From NCBI GenBank assembly GCA_029863175.1, contig JAOTVX010000002.1:1-64000 (forward strand): a DNA stretch of 64,000 nt, given 5' to 3'. The DNA comes from Betaproteobacteria bacterium. Its GTDB lineage: Bacteria; Pseudomonadota; Gammaproteobacteria; Burkholderiales; SG8-41. The notes under the pieces are model-generated. The model saw nothing but the letters and a program-made list of their open reading frames with translations. It did no database searches and had not been told where the DNA came from. The position numbers were made by a program, and so were the translations under genes. Positions 25,544 through 34,199 of this stretch are shown one piece after another (within the stretch, counting starts at the first letter, position 1; the number at the start of each line of letters is the position of its first letter).

Positions 25544-26225
25544 ATTGCTCTCCGTTAGAAACCAGGACCTTGGGGGCAGAATACCAAGGATGCCATGGCG
25601 AGTGGTGAATGGCGAATGGCGAATGACGGATGGCGGAACGGGAAAGGAAGACCGAGGGCTCTTCCGATTTTTCCCTTGGCGTTGCCTCCGCGTCCTCCTA
25701 ACACCAGTGACCGGTGACCCGACAGGAATCTGATGATGGGAACAGGTGATGGAGATACGGGTGATGTGTACTGCTGATGAACAACGGTTTGTACATCACC
25801 ATTTCGACTCGATGTGAAGCTCGCTGTCGGGCGGCATCATCGCTGCCGCCGCGCGCAACAGCGCCGAGTTGTACGAGCTGGCCGCAAGCTGCCCGATACA
25901 CCCATCAAGGTGACCCTGACTGTTCTCGGCTCCTGGTTAATGGGTGTTGTTCAGCGAAAGGACTGCGACGAACGCACGGCGTTGACGCAGGCGCCCCGCC
26001 CGAGCCGTGACCGGGGAACCGCAAGTCGAAAAGCGAAAGAAGGAAGAGAAACAGCGCTAAGTTCTATTCCTTCGTCTTTCGCCTTCGGGCCGACCTATCA
26101 CCACGTCACGGTTCACCCAGAGCTCGTCATCTATAATCGTCACTTGCCGCAACGAAACCGCAAAGACGTCTCTCCAAAAACGTAATAGAATCCCATCTTC
26201 CACATCGGTTCAGAAAGGCAAAGGC
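25544..26225. repeat. 682-bp region: F4/F7/F1 repeats, about 200 bp of unassigned DNA, aconitase leader
   Basis: 7-nt words (GGCGAAT) at about 25608-25630, F7-like and F4 words, then an F1 element at 25736-25804. From about 25806 to 26020 the sequence is unlike any repeat in the window; one plus-strand frame contains a short GGIIAAAARNSAELYELAAS segment, but there is no start, and no gene is called. From 26021 there is the aconitase leader with a -10-like TATAAT at 26132-26137. Confidence 0.5.
26132..26137 (+). promoter_or_regulatory. Candidate -10 box of the aconitase promoter
   Basis: TATAAT is a perfect -10 hexamer, about 88 bp before the aconitase ATG. At 17-bp spacing the -35 (CGGTTC) is poor, so an activator may be needed, or the match may be chance. 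Confidence 0.3.
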
Positions 26226-28514
26226 ATGGTTACGATCGAATCCACTCCGGAAATGGCCGCCAAGATCTACGAGACCATGAAACGCAATCTCGAGATCGTC
26301 CGCCGCCGGTTGGGGCGGCCGCTGACGCTCGCGGACAAAGTGCTGCTGGGCCACCTCGACGATCCCGAACATCAGGAAATGGTGCCGGGCAAGAGCTACC
26401 TCTTCCTGCGCCCCGACCGGGTGGTGTTTCAGGACGTACTCGGCCAGACCGGGATGCTGCAGTTCATGCAGACGAAGCGCGACCACGTGGCCGTGCCCGC
26501 CTCGATCCATTGCGATCACCTGATCCAGGCGCGTCGCGAGGGCGTGCAGGACCTGCGCGAGTCGCTGGCGGAAAACACCGAGGTGTACGACTTTCTGCGC
26601 ACGGCGGCTGCCAAATACGGGGCGGGCTTCTGGGGGCCGGGGGCGGGAATCATCCACCAGGTCGTGCTGGAAAACTACGCCTTTCCCGGCGCACTGATCA
26701 TCGGCACGGACTCGCACACGCCCAACGCAGGCGGTCTTGGCGCGTGCGCGGTCGGCGTCGGCGGGGCGGACGCGGTCGAGACGATAGCCGGGTTGCCGTG
26801 GGAAGTGCTGTACCCGAGGCACATCGCGGTTTACCTGACCGGCCAGATGAGCGGCTGGACTGCGCCGAAGGACGTGATTCTCTACGTGGCGGGCGCGCTG
26901 ACCGTGTCCGGCGGCACCAACGCGATCGTCGAGTATATCGGACCCGGGGCGCGCACCATCAGCGCCACCGGCAAAGCAACGATCACCAACATGGGCGCCG
27001 AGCTGGGGGCGACGACCTCGATATTCCCCGCCGACGACCGCATGGCCACCTATCTCAAGGCGACCGGCCGCGGCGATCTGGTGCCGCACGTCAAGAAGAA
27101 CCAGCTCCTGCTGGAGCCGGATCCGGAAGTCGAAGCCGAGCCCGAGAAGCACTACGATCGCGTGGTCCGGCTGGATCTGTCGAAACTCGAGCCACACATC
27201 GTCGGCCCGCACTCCCCGGACCGCGCGCGGCCGCTGTCCAAGCTGGCAGCCGAGGTGGCCGATTCGAACAACGGCTTCCTCGACAAGATCTCGGCCGCGC
27301 TGATCGGCAGCTGCACCAACTCTTCCTACGAGGACATGAGCCGCGCGGCGGACGTGGCCGAGCAGGCGAAGGCGCACGGCCTCAAGGCGGCCGTTCCCTA
27401 CATGGTCACGCCGGGCTCGGAACAGGTGCGCGCTACCATCGAGCGCGACGGCCAGATGAAATCGTTGAAGGACATCAACGGCAGCGTGCTGGCAAACGCC
27501 TGTGGCCCCTGTATCGGCCAGTGGCGCCGGTCGAAGGAGGCGTCGGCCGTGCCGAATACCATCGTCACTTCGTACAACCGCAACTTCCCGGCGCGCAACG
27601 ACGGCCAGCCGACCACGATGAACTTCATCGCCAGCCCGGAAGTCGTCACCGCGCTTGCGCTTGCGGGAAAGTTGTCGTTCAACCCGCTTGCGGACCCGCT
27701 CGTCGGCGCAGACGGCAAGCCGTTCAAGCTGACTCCGCCCAAGCCGGCACCGGAAGTTCCGGCGCGCAACTTCGACCGCGGACAGGCGAACTACATCGCG
27801 CCGCCCAGGGACGGCAGCAAGGTCGAGCTCAAGGTCAATCCCGACAGCGAGAGAATACAGTTGATGCAGCCCTGGCCGGCGTGGGACGGCAACGACTTCT
27901 CGGACATGCCCGTGCTGATGAAGACGAAAGGCAAGACGACAACCGACCACATCTCACCGGCCGGCCCGTGGCTGCGCTTCCGCGGACACCTGGGAAAATT
28001 CAGCGACAACACGTTTATGGGGGCGGTCAATGCCTACACCGGCGAGGCGGGAAAGGGCAAGAATGTCCTGACCGGACAGGCGGGCCAGTCCATCGCGGAC
28101 ATCGCGCGCCACTACCAGGGGAAGGGCCTCAGGTGGGTGGTGGTTGGCGATGCCAACTACGGTGAGGGCAGCAGCCGGGAGCATGCCGCGCTCTGCCCGC
28201 GTCTGCTCGGCGGTGCGGCAGTGATCGTGCGCAGCTATGCGCGCATACACGAATCGAATCTCAAGAAGCAGGGCCTGTTGGCGCTGACGTTCCCGAATCC
28301 GGCGGACTACGACCGGATTCGCGAGGATGACCGCATCAGTCTGGTCGGGCTTAAAGACCTGGCGCCGGGCAAACCGGTGGAGTGCCGCATCAAGCACGCG
28401 GACGGCGCGACCGAAACGCTGATGCTCAATCACTCGTTCAGCGAGCCTCAGCTCGAATGGTTCCGCAAGGGCTCGGCGCTGAACCTGTTCCATAGCGGGT
28501 CGAGCGGAGCATGA
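26226..28514 (+). CDS. acn: Aconitate hydratase, mitochondrial/AcnA-like type
   Basis: The protein has 762 residues, the usual length of the mitochondrial-type aconitases. It isomerises citrate and isocitrate in the TCA cycle. The [4Fe-4S] ligands are visible: GSCTNSSYEDMSRAADVAEQ near residue 360 and ANACGPCIGQW near residue 425 (C-x-x-C). Substrate-site segments are HCDHLIQA, IGTDSHTPNAGGLGACAVGV and the swivel-domain GDANYGEGSSREHAAL. All are intact. It is a cytoplasmic iron-sulfur enzyme. It stands alone, with no other TCA gene nearby, and a F6 element follows the stop directly. Confidence 0.93.
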   Translation: MVTIESTPEMAAKIYETMKRNLEIVRRRLGRPLTLADKVLLGHLDDPEHQEMVPGKSYLFLRPDRVVFQDVLGQTGMLQFMQTKRDHVAVPASIHCDHLIQARREGVQDLRESLAENTEVYDFLRTAAAKYGAGFWGPGAGIIHQVVLENYAFPGALIIGTDSHTPNAGGLGACAVGVGGADAVETIAGLPWEVLYPRHIAVYLTGQMSGWTAPKDVILYVAGALTVSGGTNAIVEYIGPGARTISATGKATITNMGAELGATTSIFPADDRMATYLKATGRGDLVPHVKKNQLLLEPDPEVEAEPEKHYDRVVRLDLSKLEPHIVGPHSPDRARPLSKLAAEVADSNNGFLDKISAALIGSCTNSSYEDMSRAADVAEQAKAHGLKAAVPYMVTPGSEQVRATIERDGQMKSLKDINGSVLANACGPCIGQWRRSKEASAVPNTIVTSYNRNFPARNDGQPTTMNFIASPEVVTALALAGKLSFNPLADPLVGADGKPFKLTPPKPAPEVPARNFDRGQANYIAPPRDGSKVELKVNPDSERIQLMQPWPAWDGNDFSDMPVLMKTKGKTTTDHISPAGPWLRFRGHLGKFSDNTFMGAVNAYTGEAGKGKNVLTGQAGQSIADIARHYQGKGLRWVVVGDANYGEGSSREHAALCPRLLGGAAVIVRSYARIHESNLKKQGLLALTFPNPADYDRIREDDRISLVGLKDLAPGKPVECRIKHADGATETLMLNHSFSEPQLEWFRKGSALNLFHSGSSGA

Positions 28515-28551
28515 CCGTTTGACCAAGGCGTAAATCAGGTCCCGACCCAAT

Positions 28552-28659
28552 CCGGGTCGGACCTCCGCAACCCGTTGAGGCGGGACGACGATCAAACTAC
28601 TGAAGCGCCCGTTTGACGCTTAAGAGCTCACTTTCGACGGCAAAAGTAGCCGACTAAAC
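28552..28659 (+). repeat. F6 element, copy 1 (downstream of aconitase)
   Basis: A ~108-bp sequence starting CCGGGTCGGACCTCCGCAAC and ending CGACGGCAAAAGTAGCC. It is close to 38492-38598 and to 46557-46667. It begins 38 bp after the aconitase stop, on the same strand. AAGCG (28604-28608) and CGCTT (28618-28622) form a 5-bp stem kept in the other copies. It may be a 3'-UTR structure or a small non-autonomous element. Confidence 0.65.
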
Positions 28660-28942
28660 CGGTGGCCGGTGACCCGTCGCGACTCCAGTGACGGGAACTG
28701 GTGACGACAAGCCCGTCGTACATCACCATTTTTCATCACCATCATTCATCACCATTTTCTTCCTTGGCAGGCTCGGCGTCTCGGCGGTTCAATTTTAGTT
28801 CTGCTTCTCTCCGCGTCTCCGCGGTTCAAATATTGTCATTAACTCTCTTGGCGTGTCTGGCGTCTTGGCGGTTCAGCGTTTGAGTAATCTGCGTTTATCT
28901 GCGGCTGAATTCATCCTTCATCCTTCCGCCATTCGCCTTGGC
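28660..28942. repeat. F4, F1 and F2 words
   Basis: GGTGGCCGGTGACCCGTCGC, a short F1 element (28700-28765, CATCACCATTTTT words at 13-nt steps) and F2 words (TCTTGGCGTGTCTGGCGTCT), then TTTATCTGCGG (F3). No gene. Confidence 0.65.
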
Positions 28943-29776
28943 TCAGGCAACGGGACGCTTCCACCCGAGCCAGTCGACGATGGCCCCGCCCATCACCCGC
29001 TCCAGGTCGCGGCCCTTCAGCCACGGCATCTCCTCGGTGAACATCGTCACGCATTGCCGGTAAGAGCACGGCATGCGGGTGATGTCGGTGCCCCAGAAGC
29101 AGCGGTCGGGCCCGAACGCCTCGACGATTTGGCGCAGATAGCCGTGGATGTTCTTGTATGGGTAGGGCTGGCTCGAGGTGCTCGGCGCGCCCGACAGCTT
29201 CACCCCGACATTGGGGAGCCGGGCGAGCGCGAGCATGTCTGCCAGGTCAGCATAGGCCGCGTCGTCCTTTTTCCCGCTTCGGCCGCCCCCGCGCCCGATG
29301 TGATCGATGTGCAGCTTGAGACCGGGATGACGCTCCGCGATCTTTCCCAGCACCTTGATATTTTCGCCGGTGGCGAGGAGACCGATGGTCAGTCCTGCCT
29401 TCTCGCAAGCGGGCCAGAACCAGTCGAGCGAGCCATCGGTCCACCACGCTTTCTGATTCGGCAGGTTGAAGGTAAACCGGAACCCGAGCATGCCCGGCCG
29501 TTCGTGCCAATGGGCGACGATGTTCTCGCGATCCGGGCTTTCGAGATCGAAATGCCCGAGTATGCAGAATTTTTCCGGATGTTGGCGCACCGCCTCGACG
29601 GCGAGCGCGTTGGTCGGCTCGCCGAGCGCGCTGGGCGGGTGGATCACGGCGCAATCGACGCCGGCCGCGGCCATCTCGGCCAGCGCATCGTCGGCCGAAA
29701 AGGTCGGGATCTGGCGATGGTGCGGGCTCATCTTGCCGTTTTTCCAGATGTGGATTTGCGAGTCGACGATCAGCAT
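28943..29776 (-). CDS. Amidohydrolase family protein
   Basis: The protein has 277 residues. It starts MLIVDSQIHIWKNGKMSPHH, with the D-x-x-H-x-W variant of the metal motif common in lactonase-like members. Then GFRFTFNLPNQKAWW, KLHIDHIGRGGGRSG and FWGTDITRMPCSYRQC, giving later His ligands and the catalytic Asp. The family includes 2-pyrone-4,6-dicarboxylate lactonases and related hydrolases, a fit with the other aromatic-acid enzymes around it. A nine-codon longer start at 29803 is possible; I chose the ATG after GGAGGAAGCC. Confidence 0.8.
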   Translation of the reverse strand: MLIVDSQIHIWKNGKMSPHHRQIPTFSADDALAEMAAAGVDCAVIHPPSALGEPTNALAVEAVRQHPEKFCILGHFDLESPDRENIVAHWHERPGMLGFRFTFNLPNQKAWWTDGSLDWFWPACEKAGLTIGLLATGENIKVLGKIAERHPGLKLHIDHIGRGGGRSGKKDDAAYADLADMLALARLPNVGVKLSGAPSTSSQPYPYKNIHGYLRQIVEAFGPDRCFWGTDITRMPCSYRQCVTMFTEEMPWLKGRDLERVMGGAIVDWLGWKRPVA

Positions 29777-29905
29777 GGCTTCCTCCGTTGATGGGCGTAG
29801 CATAGCTCAAAGCGCAACAGGGACAGCCTACGCTTTTCGCGAAGCGGAAAACGTCGCGTCATTCGGACGGCGCAGGCAGCGCCCGCACCGTCCTGCAGCA
29901 AGCCG

Positions 29906-31294
29906 TCAGATGGACGGCCGAATGTTCTGATTGAGGCGGAACCGGTTCGTCGGGTCGTAGCGGTTCTTGATCTCCACCAGCCGCGCATGATTCGCGCCGT
30001 ACGCCGCGCCGACTCGCGCACCCTCCTCTGCCGTGAGGAAATTGACGTAGACGCTGCCGGTGGCATGACGGCCGACTGCCTCGAAGGCCTCGCGCGCCCA
30101 GCCGATGCAGCGCTTGTCATCGCTCATGGTTTGCCAGCGCGCATGAATGTTCATGACCATTTCGGCGTCGCGCGCACCGTATGCCATCGCATCGACGGGA
30201 ACCCGGCTGGCCGCGCCCCCGAGCAGGCCGATGAAGATCTCGCATTCGCCGGTCGGTAGCGTACCCGCGCAACGCAAAGCGGCATCGATCGTCTCGTCCT
30301 TGATCACCGCCAGGTTATGCGACTTCCAGTAATTGCGCGCGCCGGGACCGAGCAGGGGATCGAAGGCCTGCTGCCAGGCCGCATAGGGCGCTGGCCCGAT
30401 ATGCTCGCCGTAAGCCTTGCCAAAGCCGCGCAGCGGCTCGACCGCGCGACGCCCGACGTCAGCATCGCCCAGGTAGACGATCGCCAGGACGATTACACCT
30501 TTCCCGTGGACGGACTCCGGGAGGAAAGGCAAGGGCGGCGCATTGCGCAGCACGACCCAAACATTGAGGTCCTCCGGCATCGTCTTGATGAACTCGCGAT
30601 ACTGCTCGAGCACAGATTTCGCTTGTTCCATGGGAAATACGATCAACCCACTGAGGATCTCAGGCCCCACGCGATGGAGCTGGAATTCGAACATAGTGAC
30701 TACGCCGAAGTTCCCGCCGCCGCCGCGCACAGCCCAGAAGAGCTCAGGGTTCTTCTTGTCACTGGCGACCACGCGCTGGCCGTCAGCGGTAATCACTTCC
30801 ACCGAAACCAGGTTGTCCACGGTCATGCCGTGCTTGCGGCTCAGCCAGCCGAAGCCGCCGCCCAGCGTGAGGCCTGCGATGCCGGTCGTCGAGTTGATGC
30901 CAAGCGGCGTGGCAAGGCCGTAAGCCTGGCACTCCTGGTCCACGTCGCCGAGCAGCGCGCCTGGCTCGACTCGCGCGAGACGGGCGTCGGGGTCCACCCG
31001 CACCGATCTCATCAGGGACAAGTCAACCACCAGGCCGTCATCGCACACCGCGTTACCGGCGATGTTGTGCCCGCCGCCACGCACTGCGAGAGGTAGTTCT
31101 TGTTCGCGCGCCAGAGAGATCGCCGCCACGACGTCTGCGTTTCCGAGACAGCGGGCGATGATCGCCGGTTTCCGATCGATGGTGCTGTTCCAGATCTTCC
31201 TGGCCTGCTCGTACTCCGCATCGCCGGGCACGATGACCTGTCCGCGGATAGCGCTGCGGAATTGTTCAATCGTTTTGCTCGTCAAGGTAGACAT
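29906..31294 (-). CDS. FAD-linked (berberine-bridge-type) oxidoreductase
   Basis: The protein has 462 residues. The FAD-binding domain contains VRGGGHNIAGNAVCDDGLVV, with the His that carries covalent FAD, and LGGGFGWLSRKHGMTVDNLV, where the Cys used for a second covalent bond in plant BBE enzymes is absent. The C-terminal BBE segment reads YGANHARLVEIKNRYDPTNR. The enzyme would oxidise an alcohol, sugar or amine with O2 in the cytoplasm. It is divergent to an HxlR regulator at 31492, with inverted repeats between. The start was chosen at MSTLTSKTIEQF behind GGAGGTGCC; the longer frame covers the intergenic region. Confidence 0.85.
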   Translation of the reverse strand: MSTLTSKTIEQFRSAIRGQVIVPGDAEYEQARKIWNSTIDRKPAIIARCLGNADVVAAISLAREQELPLAVRGGGHNIAGNAVCDDGLVVDLSLMRSVRVDPDARLARVEPGALLGDVDQECQAYGLATPLGINSTTGIAGLTLGGGFGWLSRKHGMTVDNLVSVEVITADGQRVVASDKKNPELFWAVRGGGGNFGVVTMFEFQLHRVGPEILSGLIVFPMEQAKSVLEQYREFIKTMPEDLNVWVVLRNAPPLPFLPESVHGKGVIVLAIVYLGDADVGRRAVEPLRGFGKAYGEHIGPAPYAAWQQAFDPLLGPGARNYWKSHNLAVIKDETIDAALRCAGTLPTGECEIFIGLLGGAASRVPVDAMAYGARDAEMVMNIHARWQTMSDDKRCIGWAREAFEAVGRHATGSVYVNFLTAEEGARVGAAYGANHARLVEIKNRYDPTNRFRLNQNIRPSI

Positions 31295-31412
31295 ATCGGC
31301 ACCTCCAGTTGTGTGGTCTTCAGTTTGGCTTCCTCGATTGTCTGAAGTAGCAACGTCGGAAGCTTCGGAAACCATCCTAGAGGCCTGAGCCCGATCGCAA
31401 TACTTCGAATAC

Positions 31413-31448
31413 CGTAGCAACACGCTACGATATCAGTAGTAAACTACT
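31413..31448. promoter_or_regulatory. Two inverted repeats in the divergent BBE-oxidoreductase/hxlR intergenic region
   Basis: CGTAGC-N5-GCTACG (31413-31429) and AGTAGT-AA-ACTACT (31435-31448) are both perfect and share GTAG/CTAC half-sites. HxlR-type winged-helix dimers bind such short palindromes, so these are candidate operators controlling both genes. Confidence 0.5.
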
Positions 31449-31491
31449 AGCGAATCTGTAGCTTGGGAAAAACTATCGTGCAAACAAAGTG

Positions 31492-32175
31492 ATGGAATAC
31501 GGCCAATACTACCCGGTGGCAAAAGCCCTGGAGGTGCTCGGCGAGCGATGGGCCATGCTCGTCGTTCGTGAGTTGCTGTGCGGGAGCACACGCTTCAGCG
31601 AGCTTCAGCGCGGGCTGCCCAATATTTCGCCGTCGATGCTAAGCAAGCGCCTCAGCGAGCTTGAGGCTGCCGGGCTGATCATGCGGAAACGTATTCCGGG
31701 CCAGCGCGGGTGGGAGTACTTTCTCTCCGAGGCAGGCGGGGAACTTGGGGAAGTCGTGCAAAAGCTCGGGGTCTGGGGAATGCGCTGGGTCCGCGGCACC
31801 ATGTCCGAGGCTGACCTCAACGTCCAGTTCCTGATGTGGGATATCCAGCGCAACATCGACGCTGCCAAGCTGCCGGGCCGCGAGACGGTGCTCAAGTTTC
31901 ATTTCTCCGAAGAGAAAACAACCCGCGACTGGTGGATTGTTGTCACGAGCGGTAAACCCGACCTGTGCGTGGACGATCCGGGCAAGGAGGTCGACGTCTA
32001 CTTCACCACCGACTGCCGCACCCTTACGGAAATCTTCATGGGTGACACGTCGTTCAAGGCGGCTCGGGCAGATGGTCGACTGAAGCTCGTCGGTCCGCCG
32101 GCGCTGCTCAATACCCTTTCATCCTGGTTTCACCTGAGCGCCTTTGCGGGTTTCGATGCGGCGCGGCCGACGTAG
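31492..32175 (+). CDS. HxlR-family transcriptional regulator with C-terminal SCP2-like domain
   Basis: The protein has 227 residues. The N-terminal winged helix is typical: ALEVLGERWAMLVVRELLCG, then STRFSELQRGLPNISPSMLS and KRLSELEAAGLIMRKRIP. The C-terminal half (TVLKFHFSEEKTTRDWWIVV, then DLCVDDPGKEVDVYFTTD) fits a sterol-carrier-like ligand-binding domain. It therefore probably senses a small hydrophobic ligand and controls the divergent FAD oxidoreductase gene, perhaps itself too. GTG at 31489 directly precedes the chosen ATG. Confidence 0.85.
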   Translation: MEYGQYYPVAKALEVLGERWAMLVVRELLCGSTRFSELQRGLPNISPSMLSKRLSELEAAGLIMRKRIPGQRGWEYFLSEAGGELGEVVQKLGVWGMRWVRGTMSEADLNVQFLMWDIQRNIDAAKLPGRETVLKFHFSEEKTTRDWWIVVTSGKPDLCVDDPGKEVDVYFTTDCRTLTEIFMGDTSFKAARADGRLKLVGPPALLNTLSSWFHLSAFAGFDAARPT

Positions 32176-32180
32176 TCAAA

Positions 32181-32235
32181 AAAACACGGTCAGCGTAAGA
32201 TTTCCGGAATCCGGAAAAGTGACACTGACCCTGTT
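32181..32235. repeat. Imperfect inverted pair of F5 units
   Basis: AACACGGTCAGCGTAA (32181-32196) pairs imperfectly with TGACACTGACCCTGTT (32218-32233). An internal TTTCCGGAATCCGGAAAA palindrome lies at the loop. It sits after the HxlR stop; an F3 array (GGCGTTCATCGGCGGCTAAA, TTTATCTGCGGCTAAA) follows up to 32324. Confidence 0.6.
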
Positions 32236-32324
32236 TATTCGTTTCGACCGATCGGCGTTCATCGGCGGCTAAATAACGGGGTTCTTGTGGAAGTACATCT
32301 TTGTTTATCTGCGGCTAAATACTG

Positions 32325-32870
32325 CTAGCCGTTCAACACCTCCGCGCCAGCGGCCGCTTCCAACTCGCAGGCGTTCGCCGTCATCGCCAACATGCTGTAG
32401 TAGCCGATCGTCCCCGTCAGCTCGATGAACTGCTCGTCGCCGAACCGTTGCTGCAGAGCATTCGCGCTCGCGGCGCCGACCCGGTGCTTGCGGATAAGCT
32501 CGCGCGTGAAATCCACGATCTGCGCGTCGTCCGCCGGGATGCCGCGCGAGTGCTTTTCGTGGATCGCGGTGATGGTTGCCTCCGCCACGCCTTGCTTTCG
32601 CGCCTGGCCGGTCTGGGCTCCCCACACGTAAATCGCGTCGAACTCCCGCGCGACGGTCATCGCGGCAAGCACGCGCACGCGCTTGTCGAGCTTGCCTTCG
32701 AAGCGCACATAGGCGCCCAGGCCCATTACGCGCTCGGCCAGCGGCGGACAATGCAGTAACATCGTGAACGGTCCCTGCACCGCGCCGCGGCTCTCGATAA
32801 TCGCGTCCACGATCGCGTGATGCTCCGTGGGCACGTCGTTCTTGCCGGTGATACGTTTTAGTCTGGCCAT
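32325..32870 (-). CDS. CMD-fold protein without redox cysteines
   Basis: The protein has 181 residues: MARLKRITGKNDVPTEHHAI, then GAVQGPFTMLLHCPPLAERV, RVLAAMTVAREFDAIYVWGA and FIELTGTIGYYSMLAMTANA. It belongs to the carboxymuconolactone decarboxylase fold. The active-site Cys positions are E-F-D-A-I-Y instead of C-x-x-C, so a thiol peroxidase activity is excluded; a decarboxylase or isomerase-like role is more likely. GGGGAG precedes the chosen ATG. It is one of three CMD proteins here; see 7253 and the selenoprotein at 14420. Confidence 0.8.
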   Translation of the reverse strand: MARLKRITGKNDVPTEHHAIVDAIIESRGAVQGPFTMLLHCPPLAERVMGLGAYVRFEGKLDKRVRVLAAMTVAREFDAIYVWGAQTGQARKQGVAEATITAIHEKHSRGIPADDAQIVDFTRELIRKHRVGAASANALQQRFGDEQFIELTGTIGYYSMLAMTANACELEAAAGAEVLNG

Positions 32871-32974
32871 GGCTCCCCTTTCGTTTTGATCAGGATACAC
32901 CCTCCATCTGCTCGAACCGCACCGGGCTGACCTGGCCAAGAGACTGATGCCGCCGTTCGTGTCAAAATTGCGGC

Positions 32975-33949
32975 ATGTCCGAAGATCAGGCTTGGGCGTT
33001 CCCCGAGTCCATTCAGCCGAAGTCCAGCGAGACCCGGTTCGACCTCGAGCGTGCGTTCGATGCGGTAGTCCTGGTTCGCGCCGAAGTTCCGAAGGATGCC
33101 TACTCCGCGGCCACGCTCGGTACCGAGCGGGCCGGTTATGGCGCGGTCATCCGTGAGGACGGCCTCGTGCTGACCATCGGCTACCTCATCAACGAGGCAT
33201 CGCAAATCTGGCTCACCACCAATCGCGGCGCCCTCGTACCGGGCTACCCCCTGGCCTACGACCAGGCGACCGGGTTCGGCCTGATCCAGCCCCTGGGCAA
33301 GCTAGCTGTCCCCTACTTTCAGCGCGGTCTCGCAGCCGATGTCAACGTCGGCGATGCGGCATTCGTGATTGGCCACGGCGGCTGCGCCCACTCGCTCAAG
33401 ACCATGCTGATCGCGAAGCACGAGTTTGCCGGCTACTGGGAATACGTGCTCGATGAGGCGCTCTTCACCGCGCCGGCGCATCCGCAGTGGGGTGGCGCGG
33501 GCCTGCTCGATGCGCAGGGCAACCTGGTCGGCATTGGCTCGCTGCTGGTACAGCAGGAGATAAACGGCCAACCACTCCACGTTAACATGTTCGTGCCGAT
33601 CGACCTGCTCACCCCGATCTTCAATGCAATGCTGAAAACCGGCCGCAGCCCGCACCCACCCCGTCCGTGGTTGGGAATGTCCACGCAGGACCCGGGAGGC
33701 GAGCTGGTGGTCGCCAGGCTTTCTGCGGGCGGTCCGGCGAGCCGTGCCGGCGTTCAGGTCGGCGACCTGGTGCTTGGCGTTGGCGCGTCACGCGTGCACG
33801 GCCTTGCGGGGTTCTTCCGGACCGTGTGGGGGCTGGGCGCCGCGGGGGTTGATGTGCCTCTCACTCTCTCCCGCGCCGGAGATGTGGTTCACATCACGGT
33901 CAAGTCGGCGGACCGCAACGACTTCCTCAGAAAGCCGAAGCTGCATTGA
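32975..33949 (+). CDS. HtrA/DegP-like protein with a degenerate catalytic triad
   Basis: The protein has 324 residues. It shows an S1C (trypsin-like) fold followed by a C-terminal PDZ domain (PRPWLGMSTQDPGGELVVAR, then GPASRAGVQVGDLVLGVGAS). The usual nucleophile motif G-N-S-G-G is replaced by HPQWGGAGLLDAQGNLVGIG, and the N-terminal 'TNAHVV' motif reads LTIGYLINEA, so Ser and His are both gone. No signal peptide is seen. It is therefore probably a non-proteolytic scaffold or regulator. The start ATG has no strong ribosome-binding site. A CaiB-like fragment follows directly. Confidence 0.8.
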   Translation: MSEDQAWAFPESIQPKSSETRFDLERAFDAVVLVRAEVPKDAYSAATLGTERAGYGAVIREDGLVLTIGYLINEASQIWLTTNRGALVPGYPLAYDQATGFGLIQPLGKLAVPYFQRGLAADVNVGDAAFVIGHGGCAHSLKTMLIAKHEFAGYWEYVLDEALFTAPAHPQWGGAGLLDAQGNLVGIGSLLVQQEINGQPLHVNMFVPIDLLTPIFNAMLKTGRSPHPPRPWLGMSTQDPGGELVVARLSAGGPASRAGVQVGDLVLGVGASRVHGLAGFFRTVWGLGAAGVDVPLTLSRAGDVVHITVKSADRNDFLRKPKLH

Positions 33950-33973
33950 GTGCCGCAAGAGACGGGGTCGACA

Positions 33974-34057
33974 ATGGAGAACAACGCTGCCCTGCGCACG
34001 ATACTGCCAATCGCCGGCTGGGCCGAGGAGCGCGCCCGCGATGTCGAGATCAGCAGT
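33974..34057 (+). pseudogene. N-terminal remnant of a CaiB/BaiF-type CoA transferase
   Basis: From ATG 33974 the frame reads MENNAALRTILPIAGWAEER, then ARDVEIS, which resembles the start of long CaiB/BaiF CoA transferases. It then runs into an F5 element (GTAAATGGGGTCGGGTCCAC) at about 34055. The remainder of the gene is missing. The assignment rests on a short match and is tentative. Confidence 0.4.
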
Positions 34058-34199
34058 AAATGGGGTCGGGTCCACTTTTTTGAATTCGAACCGACCTTAT
34101 TTACTAGGCGCCGAAAGTCGCTTTTGCCGCGTCGTTCTGTTGACAACGCCTTGTACGCCACGCCATGGTGACTCGCAGAGCGCGCCGAAGTCCACAGCA

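Noticed and set aside
26127..27950. 607-codon minus-strand open frame
   Set aside because: Antisense of the aconitase gene; high-GC shadow frame.
33744..34199. Long N-terminal extension of the LysR gene
   Set aside because: It overlaps the HtrA-like coding sequence and an F5 repeat; the LysR domain begins at GTG 34200.
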